Of a stretch of 64,000 nucleotides of DNA, positions 1 through 13,100 are shown in pieces. The notes beneath the pieces are model-generated. The model was not told the DNA's origin and ran no database searches. It saw nothing but the letters and a program-made list of their open reading frames with translations. The DNA comes from Salminus brasiliensis (taxonomy: Eukaryota > Chordata > Actinopteri > Characiformes > Bryconidae): positions 22,075,282-22,139,281 of the forward strand of contig NC_132893.1 of NCBI RefSeq assembly GCF_030463535.1. The letters run 5' to 3'. A program made the position numbers and the translations under genes. The number at the start of each line of letters is the position of its first letter. The stretch's first letter is position 1.

Positions 1-472
1 CTTATGTGAAGTTCAAGTAAGAGAGCGTAATGGTATTAAACTTTGATTAACAGTGTCATTTTATAGCAAATAAAAAGGGAAAAAAAAAACTTGTTGCTAG
101 TATAGAAACTGAAACACGGGTGGGTTTTGTTTGACCAAACATTTTACAGTGCAGAATGTATTGTTTCTGGTTCGTACATTTCAGGTCAGTCACCCCTCAA
201 AATGCTGGCACATTTTGCGGCCTTTATTTACAAAAAGCTTGTTTGCTTATGCCATCAGCAGCATGTTACTGCTCTGCTCTTTCTGGTAAGGTTATACCAA
301 CTACAGAAGTTGCCCCAGTAAATATAGACTAGAAGGAGGAACTGAAGCCTGGCCCAAAGCCCTTGAGATTTGGAGCATTTTGCATCAGGCATATATGATA
401 TTACTGTGAACATTGGTGTGCAAACAGTTTGACTTTAAAATGATCTGTCTGTCTGTCTGTCTGCCTCCCCAG
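1..472 (+). other. picalm: picalm upstream intron (3' part)
   Basis: This stretch ends in a CTGT-rich polypyrimidine run and an AG at 471-472. The next two bases complete the codon begun in the missing upstream exon, as expected for the Y-L-I-Q junction of PICALM. The small open frames inside it have no coding character. Confidence 0.8.
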
Positions 473-3400
473 ATCTGATCCAGTGTACGAATGAAATGAA
501 TGTGAACATCCCTCAGCTGGCAGATACGCTGTTCGAGCGCACAACCAACACCAGCTGGGTGGTAGTCTTCAAATCCCTGATCACCACGCACCACCTCATG
601 GTTTATGGCAACGAGGTCAGTTAAGCACACGCTTGTACAAACCCATGAATAGTTTGGTGGAACATATAAATGCACATAATTTCCTCTTGCTTTCTCACTG
701 TCATGTCTAAAAATGGACAACAATAACATGCAAGTTATTAATAAGAACAGTTGTAACAGCTTGAAGCCTGGAAAATAAAGTGCATCCATAATTCAAATTG
801 AGTTGGAAAAGAGCAACAAGTGCACTCACTTCGAAGTCTTCTGCATTGGAAATCTGACCTGAATCTGGCTGAGACACCAAATTATAGACGTGTACAAGTG
901 AAACAAGCCTGTTATGTTAGCAGGAATTACTTTTGTGAGAAGTCTGGTTCAGCTTTGCACCATTACACCTTCTGCATGCTTGCTGTTTTCTTGACAGTTG
1001 ACCTCAAATTTAATGAGGTATTGTTGCCCCCTACTGGGCTGGAGTTTTAGTCATTTTATTTATTTATTTGTATTATTATTGAATGTCCTTCAAAATATCC
1101 ACATATGTGCAGCTGTGGTTTGATAGTTTTACTTTTTCAATACCCTGTTTACACCTGGTCACATCCGTCTTGATTATCAGGACAATGCGCTTCCAAGTCA
1201 CATTTAAAACCATCTCAAATCTGATTATTTAAACCACTTCATGAGGTGGTCTGAGACTAATTTGAGGCTCATGTTTTAGCAATGTAAACACATCTGTTCC
1301 TTCCAGACCCATTCGACAACGAAACCCCCTCCCAGTGCAACCGAAAAACCACTAGTAACTATCGTGCAATTAGCGGAATATGCATATTTAGATTTCAGTC
1401 CAACTGGAGATGCATTAGGCTGCTAAGTGTAAATGCATGTGGCTAAAATCAGATCAAAATACAATCCAGATACTAATCACATGAAGTGATCAGGGTAAAT
1501 GCGGTCTTGGTAGTTCTGAAAACTGATTTAGTTGCTTTCCAAACTAGTTATAAAGTATTCACTATACACACATGCCAGTTGAGCATTGTATTAATGATAT
1601 AAGTTATTAAAATTTGGGTTGTTTATGCAATATTCTTTGGCCCTTCTGTTTCTCAGTCTGTCAGTTGTGGCCTACTGTTCAGGATCTATGTGGCTTGTGT
1701 GGTTTGGCTGATGCTGTACTTGTGTATTGCGATTATTAGTGCTTATCTTGTATGTGTATGCTTGACTTTTAATTTTTATTGCTCATACATTTAATCAGTT
1801 ATGAAACGACATGTTTTGGGTATCAGGTTTTCAGATCATATTCTTTGTTGGTTTTTGGTTGAATTTAGAACTGCCATGTTATTACCCACTTGTTTTCTGT
1901 GGTCTGTGTAGTTGGGATCCCATGTAAATGGATTGTCCTTGTTGTAAGGAGAAGGCCACAGTCCACATCTTATCTCACCACATTTTTAATTGTTACTGTT
2001 TTACAGCATCTCTGTAACCTCAGAGTAACACTACCTTTTTTCCACCCCTGTATGTTCACAGCGATTTATTCAGTACTTGGCTTCCAGGAACACATTATTC
2101 AACCTCAGTAATTTTTTGGACAAAAGTGGCTTGCAAGGTAGGTGCCTTTCCACCTCCCCCCCTCCCCATGCAGTCTTGCTAATGCCAGCAACTCAAATTC
2201 CAGTATCTAAAAGTTCAACTACAAGCTCTATTTGGGTTCCCCTGTAAATCAGCCTTGCAGGCCTGCAGGGTCCAGAGCTTTTGCTGCATGCAGTAGTGTG
2301 ACAGCTTGGCTGTAGGTCAGTGTGTGATAGGACAGGACCAGGGGGACAAGTGGCAGCTGTCAGAGCTCTTGCACTGTCCCTCTCTAGCACTTTCTGTTTT
2401 CTTCCCACTCCCCTGTGGGGCATGTTCAGCAGCATGACTGAATTTCAGCTTAAGTAAAGCACTTCTGGGTTTATTTACCCAAGCCTTTCCCATGTTAACA
2501 GGCTGCCTGGAATCTGTAGAGCAGTTCTGGCCGTATTTGGCACCAGTGTCCATTTAGTCTTGTTCTGTTAGTCCTGTGAACTGACCCTAGATCAGTATTT
2601 TGAGATGCTTGATAAACATGGACCGTTATGTGCATTCATGGTTGAGCTGTTGCCTTACATGTAGTTGCCCGTAAAACGTGTCACCATGCGTAATGCCACT
2701 GTGCTACAAAAGCCAATGGTTATTTATAGCAGTAGACTAATAGCCATGCTTCTGCAATACAAGATTTATAGTTGAAGACCATACCACTGTCACCTTTTTA
2801 CATACATGCAAGTTAACTTGCGATGCTTCTTTCTTTTTTTTTTGACAGGCTACGACATGTCCACTTTTATCCGGCGGAATAGCCGCTATCTGAACGAGAA
2901 GGCTGTGTCCTACAGACAGGTGGCGTTTGACTTCACTAAAGTGAAAAGAGGGTAAGTCTGTTCTTAATGCATATGACCTGCCTGATAGCAGATGTGTTTT
3001 TAAAAACTTCTCTCGCAGTACAGAAGTGGACAGCGGGTCTATAAGAATACAGTGTACAAGAATCGACACACAAGAACTGTTAGGATGCACTGTATGGACA
3101 AAAGCATTGAGACATTGCTTATTCATAGTTTCTTTGAGATCAAGGGAATTAAGAGTTTATCTTGCTTCGGTTGGAGTAACTGTTTCTACTGTCCTTGGAA
3201 GGCTTTCTACTACATTTTGGAGCTCTGCTATGGGACTTTGATTGCAGCTCATCTCAAAAGAATTGGATGTTGCACCATAATTCCGGACAGCATCGTTTCA
3301 CTGCTCCACAGCACCATGCTGGGGGGCTTTGTACTCCTCCACCCCACACATGATGCCAATAGGTTAATGTTTATCTGCTCCAGAGAGTCCTATTCTATTG

Positions 3401-4032
3401 GCAATACTTCTCTTCAGGGACTAGACAAGCTGTGTGTGCAGTTACAATCTGTCAGCAATGAGTGCAACTTCAGTTGGCTGAATGTATTCAATAGAAGTGG
3501 TGTCCACAAACATTCAGACATGTAGTGCATGCTGAGTATTCATACATGTTGCTAATTATTCCTGTTAATGTTTTGAAGTGCAGCAATGTTAAGATTTGCC
3601 ACAGTGCTTGTAAGTCACTGGAGTCAAGATGGCAAAAATCTGTGGTTTTTAGTGGTAGTCCCCGAATGCATCATATCTTGTATGTGGATACTAGTCAGAT
3701 GGTTTTGTGAAATGGAATATTGTGGATTTCTTCACTCCAGGGCTGATGGTGTGATGAGAACAATGAACACAGAGAAGCTGCTAAAAACCCTCCCCATCGT
3801 CCAGAATCAGATGGACTCTCTTCTCGATTTCAATGTAAGTTTTTGACCCTTGCAGTGCGTGCATCTCATTCATTTAACCTCCTACTAATGTCCTCTTTGT
3901 TTTGTTCTTATCTGTAGTTCTAACTTTTGTAGTTTTGTCAATAGCAGATTCTGACTTCTCATTTTTAGCTCATCAAAACTTGCTCTCAGTGGTTGAAACG
4001 CATTAATTCCAATGGTAGACATGGTAAATTGG

Positions 4033-4116
<84 letters not shown>

Positions 4117-7100
4117 CCATGTTTTCCTCTCACGGTATAAACGAGTCACAGTGCTGTCCTTATTGATGAAGTCGAGAAGCAGTGCACTTTCAGAATCGTT
4201 TTCTAGAGGTCTTAGCAAATGGATATTAATGGCTTGTTAAACGATAAATGGCAAGTGGAGTATGAAATATTCTTGTGTATGGTAGTTACATGGTGATACA
4301 ACTAACTTTACACTCTTCCTTTTTCCTCTGGTAACGCATGTTCATATTGCATAATGTTACTTTAACAAAAGTATTGAACAATTGGTTGTTAAATAGGGGA
4401 GAAAGTAGGTCATTATTGGTACTCTGTGTGTCCCAACAGGTAAACGCCAATGAACTCACAAACGGGGTCATAAATGCTGCCTTCATGCTCTTGTTTAAAG
4501 ATGCCATTCGGCTGTTTGCTGCCTACAACGAAGGGATCATTAACCTACTCGGTGAGCTGCCTTTACTCTTAGGAAACATTTTATTTATTTATTTATTTAT
4601 TTTTGTGTGTGCGTGCTGGCTCCTGCTGCCTGTTGACATTTCACTGTTTGCCTGCCCCCATTGTTTCCTGGTAAAGAAACCTTTTCTGAGCTTGGTGCTG
4701 ATTTTGTCCTGTTGCAGGCCAGTCAGTAAGGGTGTACTTTGAGCCATCTCCCTGCTTTATGAGGCCAGCTGTTCCACTTTACAACAACCACCCATAATTA
4801 TACCTCTCTCCATGGTTATTCACATAACAGTTATAACCTAGGTTATTTAAGTAAGCACAACGCAGTTACTTATCCTTTTATAAAGTGCAAAGCAGGCATG
4901 GGGTCGTGCTAATGAAGTTTGAGGTCGGAAACCATGAAATTTCATGAGGATCAAGCATCTTTTGAATTTGATGGGCGTATTAGCATGTGTTTACATTGGC
5001 CGAGTGAGCATTTGACTTGCCTTAAACGAATGTGAAAGTTTGTGCAGACTGGTGAGACATGCTTTGGATCATGTCCTAATGACATACCAGAAATAACCAG
5101 GCCTTGAGAAATTCTTGAAACTGCTCTGTAAACACTCTGAAGTTGGACTTGGACGTTTACCTAAGGAGCAAGTCAAAGTTAATCAGTTTCAGCACACAAT
5201 TGAAAAATGTCTCCTCAAACAGTATGTTGAATTTTCGACTGGTGTCACCAATATGCCCCTCTGTCCTTACCAACTGCGTTCACTGATCAAAACTAGGCGT
5301 CTGGGTGTATCCTATTAGAGGAGTATGGACAGGGAGTGAAGAAAGGCCTGCACTTCACTCTCAACAAACACTCAAATAACCAAGCTTATTTCTGGAGTCT
5401 TAAGAAAAAGGATGTTAGAGGTCTGTTTAAGAACTTGTACATAAGCTGCAAATAAACTCTTTGCTCTAAGGCTAAGCTAAAATAGCAGTGTTTGCTGCCT
5501 ACAGCCCCCAAATGCTGTTGGCCTATGGCACTAAGAGTGATTAACACTATAGTAAAAGCTGTAGTACAGGATGAACAGTTGGTGTATTGGTATGTTCTGC
5601 TATTGTGTGTTTAGTAGGTGTGTAACAGAAAATTATGGTCTTATTGCAATGCAAAAAAACATAACTTTGTGCATTATGGAAATGTGGTGATGCCTCCTGA
5701 AGAACTGATGTTGTATTATTACTGATGCCTATTGCCTACTCTGGTATGTCGCTTTTATTCAGTGTGGTTTTAAAGCATAATACAGAATCAAAAATAATTC
5801 TGACTTGAGGTTTTATAATGAAGTTTTCAAAATTAGTTTCTTAAAGATTCACAATTAAGTCATTGTGAGGTCAGGGGAGATTAATCTGCAAGTAATTTCT
5901 GCACATGCTTTCTTCTACACAGAAAAGTACTTTGACATGAAGAAGGCTCAATGTAAAGAGGGACTAGACATCTACAAGAAATTCCTTACTCGAATGACGA
6001 GAATCTCTGAGTTTCTCAAAGTTGCTGAGGTGAGTCCATCTGCCCCTACAGTGCAGCCGTACCTGTGAATGAGGTTTCTTGTGTTTATGGGACCAGGTGA
6101 TTTGACCTACTTTTTGTTGGTTCATCATTTTCTTCTTCCTTTTAAATCACATGAAACAAATGTCGCCACCCTTGGCGATAGCAGTTGGACATTATCTGTT
6201 CCTGGATTTTACCCCAGGGCTCCCACAAGTCTTTCGAATGTTTTTTGATAATCCGAGACAGCTGATAGAAGCTTTTGTCAGTTAGTTTGTTTTTGTTCAC
6301 TGGTGCACACAGTAAGATCTTGTGGTTCATGCTATACCAACCGCTGACAGTGAAAATTGCCTCTTTCTTTCTCTTTCGTCTCCACACAGCAAGTAGGCAT
6401 TGACCGAGGAGACATTCCGGACTTGTCTCAGGTAAGAGCCGCAACTCTTAAATGCTCTGCTCTTGATGATACTGACCTGGTTCTGCTGCCTGTGGGCTTT
6501 GACTGCAGTCTGACCTCTCTAATCTCCCCTCGCCCCCGCTGCCTTAAACACATAGCCCTGCTCCATGGTTTCATGCTTGGTTGCCAGATTCTTCCAGTTT
6601 GTACCCAGCTGTGTCAGAAGGCTCAAACTTAAGGAACTGCCTAAAAACTTGAGAAACCTTCTTTACGCGAAGATTTGAAAGTGGCCGCACTAGACAGTGT
6701 GGTTATAAGACGTGAAGGTTTAAAGTTCAGTAAAAAGCTTTAACTTGCGCAATTGTCCCCTCACCCTGGATGTTGATTCTTGGTATCTCCTAGTTTTGCA
6801 CTGGAGTTTAAAGCCTAATGAAGCCTGTTCAAGATTTTGTTACAACTCCACACCATTTGAGACTGATTTCTGATTATTTGGGCAATTTTAAAAATGTATT
6901 ATTATTATTATTATTATAAACTCCCAAGTATTACCTACATTAGCTTACAAGTGAACTCCGTTGCCTTGGCTGGTCAGCTGCGTTTGGGTTAACTGGTACA
7001 TTTAATTTTCCACAGCGCTATCGCTTTAACAGTGCCATACCTCCCATCCCAGCACGGCTCTACTCTGCCTTGTCTCAACCCAGCGTCCGCAGCACCCCCT

Positions 7101-10100
7101 GCATGCTGCTGGTGGGAACATGCCTTAGGCCGCTTGCTGTTTCTCTTTCTTTCTAGAGCTCTGCACATACAACCATAGAGGTGTCTCTTTCTCTCACCCC
7201 CCCCCCTCTTTTTCTGCTTTGTGAGAGCAGTGTAGAGACGTAAAGTACTTAGAGTTATGTTCCCCATAACCTTTACCACAAGCACACCTGGGTGCTGGAA
7301 CAGAGCTGGCAGGGTGCAGACTGCACGCTGACAGAGAAGTAATCTCAGGGAACATGAGCAGGGCCCATCTCTGCATTTGGTTTGGCTGTGAGCGTTCACA
7401 TTGAAAGATGACACTATTTGGAGAAACCTGGGTGACCGGTGGGCATGACTGTCCGGAAAGCTATAACCGAGTTGAGCCAAGTTCTTAAAGGAATACTACA
7501 GTGTTTTTCTGCTGCATCTGTAGCATGTGGGTGATTTACAGTGGACAGTAGTTGTCTTGCATTTGCAAAATAATTATAGTAAATTTGTGTGTAAAGAAAA
7601 ACAAAAACTTAATGTGACACAAAATGCATGTTTAACATTTCTGTTAAATAATGACTAAGCAGCATAATCATTTGTCTGATTCGCTGAGCCACATTAGGCC
7701 CTTGTAAAATATGCAATATCAATTTATGTATTAATGCACTGTGAAATCCTTCTTAAGACAATTATGTAGTTGAGATGCCATCTCTTGTCATAATTCTCAA
7801 TGTTGCTGGTTTACACACCAAGTTACCAACTGGTTCATCCACATGGAACTTTTTTGCATGATGGTGTGTTTTTATAAATCTCCAACGCCACATGCTAATG
7901 ACGGAAAAGGGTGGTACTGCCAGATTTCAGATGATGAATTAGTCTTTCCCTTAGTGTCATTTAGTATCAAAGATTGTGAGACCTGTGATAGCCCTAATAT
8001 ATAAAGGGGCTTCAGCAAGTTGTCCTCTTGCTAGTTAATTACATTTTACATTTTACATTTATGGTATTTAGCTGACGCTCTTATCCAGAGCGACTTACAA
8101 GGCAACTCAAATTACAGCGTTGGGCCAATGCAGTGTTAGGAGTCTTCCCCAAGGACTCTTCTTGGTGCAGCGCAGCATAGCCACTCAGACTGGGAATCGA
8201 ACCCCAGTCTCCCACATGGTGAATAGCTCACTGGCAGGTAGTGGTGTTATCTGCTTCGTTCCCGCAGACAAAGATTACACTGTGAAACACTGCAGTATTC
8301 TTTTAGGGTCCCCATATGTTTCTTGGTTATGAGCCTACAAGTTCATTCTTCTCATTCTTAAGTGCTCTGAAAAATACCTCTTTCAAACGACCACCTTTAT
8401 ATTCTGTATCTTTCCCTATCTCTCTGTTTTCAGTTTACAGTCTGTGTAAGTATCTGCATCTGCGCCTTTCTTTCTCTTTGTTCGTCTCTCTGGTGGCTTG
8501 TTCCCTTTTGTGGTCATGTTAAAGTACTCTGCATGCTCGCTGTGGTGGGTGTGTATGTATGCATGGTTCCATGAGTGGGTGTGTATGTACTTGCAAAAAT
8601 AAAATGTAAACTCTTCCCTCTGCAGGCCCCCAGCAGTCTCCTGGATGCACTGGAGCAGCACTTGGCATCACTAGAGGGGAAAAAGGTGAAGGACTCAACG
8701 GCGGCCAGCAGGTGCGGTGACCCACGTCGCTAACTGAGCTTTCTAGGTTCCAGCCAGGCTGCTGTGCACAACTGCTGAATTTAGCGTGTGTGTTTGTTCA
8801 GTGTTTGGCAAATGACAATTAAAATGGAATGATGACTGTTGTAAGTAATAGCTTAGCTTTGTTAGCTCTGCAGTTTGTGTGGAAACCAGGGGTCAAAGTG
8901 TGTTTCTGTAAGGGAAACGGTAAAAACCTGATCTGGGAATGTGCTACAGTGCTGAGGAAGTGCCCTTTCACCAAGGCAGCAAATGTCACTGACCTGTTTA
9001 CTCATCGTCATTCTACCTCCCTCTCATAGGGCTAGTACGCTATCCAACGCAGTGTCCTCTCTGGCGAACACAGGCATATCTTTCACCAAAGTGGACGAGA
9101 GGGAAAAACAGGCAGCCCTGGAGGAAGAACAGGCTCGTTTAAAAGCACTTAAGGTGCGTTGCGGCCCAGTACCTTCGATAAGTGTTCGCACTAGTCCTTT
9201 CCACTACAAACCTACATCTGCTTGATGAAGCAGAAATCACTGTGTGTAGTAAATCTCACTGTTTGAAGGTTCACATTGTGTGTGTGTGTGTGTGTGGTGC
9301 TTTTGTATAAAGTGTGTGTGTTTCTGTGGTTTTCGCTCCATTTCTAAAGGAACAGCGCCTGAAGGAACTCTCCAAAAAGCCTTCCACATCCTCCACCACG
9401 GCTGCCTCTCCGGTCTCCACGGCAACTGGCACCATCAGCACTGCCCCGGCCATCGACCTGTTCTCCACACCCAGCTCTACCAGCAGGTGATGAGATGAGA
9501 AAATAGGGGAATAAAGCTCAGATCTGTCCCACTTAATGCTGTTTGTAATTTCTAACTCTGATTTTACGTGTATTGTATGAAAACTACTCCAGTTCCCAGT
9601 TCTATGTCATGTAATGTGAGCTAAGGTTGTGTAACTGGCCTCATTTCTTCCTCCAAACAGACTTGTGGGCTTAACCTTTCATGTACAATCCTAGATCAGA
9701 TACATACACTATATGATCAAATATTGGGACTAACTCTTTACTTTAACTTATTTGATATATAATATGAGAGACACAACTCTAGTGTGTAGCAGCTCTCCCA
9801 CTGTCTAACCTGCTCTTCCTAGTAGTGCACGTTTTTCCTTTTTTGCTGCCTACAGCTCACTGAGCAACAGTCACAGCATGTGCTAATGAAGGCAAGTGAT
9901 TTGGGCAGCAATTATACCATTAAGATGGTTGTGTTCAGAGGGTAAATAATGGTGCACAAGCTCTAGCGTGGGAGAGATTGGAGCACTTGCCATCCTGTGA
10001 ATTATAGGCATAAAAACTTAACAGTTAATTAAAACAGCCTGGCTGTGATGAAAGAGCCCACTTCATGCTTTCTCTTGTGATCTGTGGATTCTTTGCTTAA

Positions 10101-13100
10101 GAGGTATTTTGTGAGCCCCACATCTTATGTTGTCTAGACTAAGCATCTCAAATCAGCCTGCCAAGTTTGTCTTTACGTTTGTGTGAGAGAAATTCCTGAA
10201 CCTTAGGGTGGATTTTTACTAGAGGCATTAATGGAGTTTCTCTTTTTTTTGTGTGTGTGGTTCTCCAGTACTTCGAAGGTGCCAAGTGATCTGCTTGACC
10301 TGCAGCCAGCGTTCCAGCCTTCTCTGCCGCTCCCCACTGCTCTGCCTGTAACCAACACATGGGGAGGTAAGTGTAGCGCACAAGCATGTCTCCCACTCAG
10401 TCCACACTGCTCTCTGCCTGCATGTGGAGAATAATTTCTACGTTTTTTTGCTTTTAAATACAGAAGAGGAATTCTGGCTATTTAAATATCATGGACTGTG
10501 ATAACTGTGGTTTTCAAGGCTGCTCTTAAGCATTGTGCCAACATTGCTGCCTTTACTTTTAGATAACGTTATGAGATAATATTTAAGTACTGATAAGTAT
10601 GGAAACATTTGAAAAGCTGGAGGGTGTTTTTTTTTTTTTATTTATTTATTTTTTAAATTGGTGTTTGCCTATGTAAAAGGCACTGGTAAAGGCAGAATGA
10701 GCTTAAGGAGACCAGAGATTGATTTGGTTTCAGGAGACCGTGACATTGCAGTTGTGCATCCTTCCTTGTGAGGTGAAAGTAAAGTGCTCTTAAGACATTG
10801 CTAATCCTATTCCCCCTTCCCCCCAGAACTGTGAATCAGTCTGAATGTGCCTCTTTCATGTGTCGTCTATGGTCAAAAGTATTGGAACATCTGCTAATTC
10901 TTCCAAAATCAAGGTTATTGGTGTTTTTGCTGGAGTTATTGTCTACGCTGTTCAGGGTAGAGACGTGCTAGATTTTGTGAGAACTTGATTGTATTCAACG
11001 ATGATTCCAGATGTTGGGTGATCACCACCCTACCTCATTCCCAACTCGCCAGCTCATCCCAAAAATGTTGGGATCATCATTCCAGAGAACACCGTTCCAC
11101 TGCACCATAGCTCAGTGCTGGCTTCATACACCTGTCTGTCACATTCTCTCCTGCACTCTCTTGCAATGTTATAATCTAAAGCTGTGTTTAAAGTATCACG
11201 TTTGGGTTTCAAATTCAACAGTACTGGTCTGGCCTGATCAGGTTGGATCATGCTCTGCTTTCATGCCTGTGCAGAAATCTAGTCCCCATCCCTGCCTGGA
11301 TGCAACTCTGATTTGAGAAAGGAGAGGGAGGAAACTTTTAGTTCAGCCTTAGCTTGTCACTGTTGGCTTGAGATGTCAGATAGACATGATGCCTACGTGG
11401 CAAGCTACGTGGAAGTTTTTGCTGTACTTCATTGGTTTGAGTTAGAGATGTTGAATTGCATGAAGATTTGAGATTCTGCGTCCGTGCAAGACCCGCACAG
11501 CTGTTCGCAGATGGACTATTTTCATCTTTTGCTCCAGTAGCTACTGACTTTGATCACAACTGCATTTCAAACAGGTGCTGTCTCAAATTAGATGACCTTC
11601 ATACTGAAACTAAATTTAAACTAAACCTGTTACTAGCATGTTGCTCCATATGTTAGCGGTTATCCTGCATAATTATCTACTTGTGCTTGGTGTGCTATGT
11701 GCTTTCTTGGGTAATTTGTATATTGCTGGGGTTGGTTTAGAGAAGTAGTAACACTATCTTCTTTAGTTTTGATTCCCTGGCCAGGCAAGCTCACAATGGT
11801 ACACTAATAATAGTCCTGGAGCAAATGCTCTACTGCTGTGTTTTGTGTAATATGATTCACATGCAAGTTGTTCTGGGTAAGAGCATCAGCCAGGTGCCAT
11901 ACATGTGAATTTGTTACATATAAACTTGTAACCAAGTTATTAGGTGTCCTGAATTTAAATCAGTTATTTGTACTTAATTTATTTTTTCTTTTTCATTTCT
12001 TTAAGAGCTGCTCAGTCAAGGTAAGCATTGGCTTGGTACAGCTGTAGTACTACATACTGTAATGGCTATAATAGCCCCTTTTCCTTTTCGAACAGGTCTA
12101 TGAGCTGGTTTCTCAGACCTAGTTTAATTTTAGTCCTTGTCCTTGTCCTAGGCTTGGGCCTAATCTGGGTCTGAGAAACTGACTCATGCTTTTGCTACAT
12201 TGTTCATACGGGTGCGCTTGGTCATTGGATGCGAAGGTTTGTGAAGCGTGGCTTCAGGTTTGTGGGAACAGATTAAACCTGACCCTATCCATATTCGAGA
12301 CTAGGCTTCATCTGGAAAAGCTGTCTATTTGTGGCAACATCATGCCTGTGCATCTGAATCTGCATGCTGTTTCTCTCTCATCTCATCATCTCTAACATTT
12401 TTCCTTCTGTTGTCTTGTCTTGTGTTTCTTTACGGCTGTGTAGATCCTTTCACTACTTCTTCAGAGACTGTCGACGACTCCATTCCAAACTTAAACCCTT
12501 TCCTTGCCAAACCTGTCGATGCCGTTCTTCCACCTCTTGTGTCTTCAGATGCTGTTAGTTTTTCTTCTAGGACACCCAGTCATGAAATGTTTGGTGGTAA
12601 AGGCTTTTCATTTTTATTTATTTAGTTAGTTCCTTATTTGTCTTCTCTCTTGCTGTGTCCTTTGAATTTGCCGCTCATTTAACGCATGGCCTGTCCCACC
12701 AATACCTCCACCATTAACTGCCTAGTTGTAGAGACCGTTACAACCCAAGTCTGTGTGTGAGAAGCATGGCCTCAGTGAGCTGCTGTTGTAAACCACTGGT
12801 ATTGCTTATTATCATCATCAGAGGGAAGCAACAACAAGCACTTGGTGAACAATAACAGACAGATGGCTTTTCTTTGCTAGTGCTGGTTTGTGTGTATGTG
12901 CGTCTGTGTAGGATCGTCTTTGCAGCTGCAATGTAGGCCATGCTAATGTTTTTCTTTATCTTGCTACTCTGCTTGCCCGGAGTGCCAGTAAGGCCAGATT
13001 TCTGGACACGGATTAAGTCTAAACTTGGACTAATTTCTCTGTAAAGGGGATTTTCTTTTGGAAATTCTGTGTTTTGTATATTTGTTCAAGACTAAGCTTA

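Noticed and set aside
3052..3525. 157-codon plus-strand open frame
   Set aside because: It coincides with a MITE whose other copies have stops in this frame; no protein resemblance.
4003..4240. Open frames encoding poly(Thr-His) or poly(Val-Cys) across the (GT)n tract
   Set aside because: Pure translation of a microsatellite, present on both strands. The same holds at 49699-50001, 61725-62015 and 40081-40320.
8190..8215. tRNA gene suggested by the B-box GGTTCGATTCC on the minus strand
   Set aside because: No cloverleaf or acceptor stem. The downstream tail matches a dispersed SINE.
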